37,354 nucleotides of DNA. Source: Russula earlei (taxonomy: Eukaryota > Basidiomycota > Agaricomycetes > Russulales > Russulaceae). The first letter of the stretch is position 1; each line of letters starts with the position of its first letter. The translations under genes and the position numbers were made by a program. Below, piece by piece: positions 36,310-37,354 of this stretch. The DNA lies in the NCBI GenBank assembly GCA_025769875.1, contig JAGFNK010000512.1, positions 1 to 37,354 of the forward strand, given 5' to 3'. The notes under the pieces were generated by a model that did not search any database, was not told where the DNA came from, and saw nothing but the letters and a program-made list of their open reading frames with translations.

Positions 36310-37354
36310 TCATCGGTGGTGGCTTCTGCAATAGTCAGCTATGTGTCCTTGGCGATTGCAGAGAATCCAGACGGCGATTTTGGAGCATTCGAAGGTGTCA
36401 TGTCCTCCGTCCTTGCACCAAGCGCACCTGTCGGAAAGTCGGGGGGAGAATTGATACCACGGATCGAGGAGAGCTTGTTTGGCGTCCTGATGCTCTTGTT
36501 CGGTAAGCTGAGGCATAGTTCCGAACAAGACTCGTGGTTCGAGGCGGGCCTTGGCATTAGCTTTTGCCAACTTGACTTCCGAATCTCTTACTTCCCACAT
36601 CATGTCTGTGGTATCTTTCTCGAGCGGTGACAAGGGAGTTCACCATTTGTCGTGTTTTCTTCAAGGCGAAACAATAACGATGTACTTCGGCTTCCAGTGA
36701 CAGGTCCTGTTCGAACCTGAGTGCCTCGTCTATAGCTTTAGTGTGTCTGAGACCTTCTTTGAACAAAAAGGCATCTTTTTGCGTAAGGAGGGGACAGGGT
36801 AGGGATCAGCTCGAGCTCGAATAGGGATTCGGTGAGTGGCGCATCCAGGGCCGTAGGTGGCTAGGAGAGAGGGGGAAACCATTTGTGAGATCAGGGAGGA
36901 CGAAGCGAGGGGGAAGTGTGTCTTCTTCATTTCCTGGATCTGGAATTAGTAACTCTAGTCCTAGGTCTCCCTCTTCCCATCCTTCTCCCAGTTCTTCTAG
37001 TTCTGAGCGTTGTGCATGGTTGATGGTTGGCTGATAGACAGGAGGTGGTGTCCTCTCGAGGTTCGTTGGAGCAAAGTTTTCATTGAGTACAATTACGTTT
37101 TCGACTTGTTGGATGATGGGTGTAATGGTGCGTGGGGGGATTGGAATAGGGTCGGGTGAAGGGGTGCGAACATGGTAGGATGGACTGTGAGTCCTTATGG
37201 GTGTGTTGGTCCCTCGAGTGGGGGATCGATTGCCGAAGGCACGTAGTATTGTGGTGAGGGAGTCGTCTTCCCACAGTTCGCGTGCTTGGACAATCATGCA
37301 GCATGTTGTGCAGCACGTCGAATAAGTAGTCTGGTGTTGATATAGGGCTGCTGT
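36310..37354 (-). pseudogene. 3'-terminal coding sequence of element C with a zinc knuckle
   Basis: Reading the minus strand from the window edge: a Pro/Thr-rich linker (TPSPDPIPIPPRTITPIIQ), an acidic stretch (ELEELGEGWEEGDLGLE), TGA at 36806-36808, a helical stretch (LRHTKAIDEALRFEQDLSLE), a frame change near 36600, and CAWCKDGGHDTFEC followed by LCNRQGHIADYC. The first is a complete CX2CX4HX4C knuckle; the second lacks its first Cys (Trp in its place). It ends about 100 bp before the PPT. Layout and position match the post-chromodomain extension of the complete chromovirus, so I read it as the Pol tail; it could instead be a separate 3' gene. 36199-36309 is non-coding. Confidence 0.65.

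Overview
This window looks like fungal heterochromatin, most likely from a basidiomycete (Agaricomycete-like). The evidence is introns of roughly 45-55 nt with GT...AG ends, several chromodomain Ty3/gypsy elements (chromoviruses), hAT and DDE_3-type DNA transposons, many solo LTRs, and an uncharacterised PB1-like/SAM-like protein family that I associate from memory with mushroom-forming fungi. The species cannot be told from the sequence. I see no rRNA, tRNA, CRISPR array or ordinary housekeeping gene. Almost every base belongs to transposons inserted into each other, so the window is best read as layers. All comparisons below were made by eye.

Left part (1-13.8 kb). A decayed Ty1/copia element (pol remnant 2-1983, PPT 6051-6059, 3' LTR 6060-about 6444) is split by a 4,019-bp hAT transposon (2005-6023) with perfect 10-bp terminal inverted repeats and a perfect 8-bp target duplication. 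That hAT itself carries a solo LTR (family J, 5291-5997). Next comes a second, older hAT transposase pseudogene (6451-10553), cut by an LTR of family D (itself carrying a solo LTR), by a second J LTR, and by an E-family LTR. Then follow a D fragment, an LTR plus 3' coding tail of another element (H, 11279-12427), and a 1.3-kb repeat (F1).

Middle (13.8-28.3 kb). A DDE_3/Tc1-mariner-like transposase gene (14238-16191), cut by a solo LTR, lies between two inverted copies of the 5' part of the PB1-like/SAM-like gene. The right-hand copy runs to 27088 and was cut three times: by a solo LTR (16642-17230), by a second solo LTR (17637-18131) and by a complete chromovirus (18137-25899). The chromovirus has 585-bp LTRs that I find identical, an open gag and a 1,693-codon pol frame, so it is young and may be active. 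It shows an 11-nt self-priming signature, a leader with no ATG, and a roughly 565-residue extension after the chromodomain that ends in a zinc knuckle. 27089-28265 holds no gene I can support.

Right part (28.3-37.4 kb), all coding on the minus strand. The 3' end of chromovirus F (chromodomain plus extension, with repeat F2) was cut by chromovirus B (30629-35705). B's gag was in turn cut by element C, whose zinc-knuckle tail and 3' LTR reach the window edge.

The elements do not form one pathway. What unites them is nesting, repeated CGA-to-TGA nonsense changes that suggest cytosine-methylation decay, and the recurrence of extra coding sequence 3' of pol in several unrelated LTR lineages.
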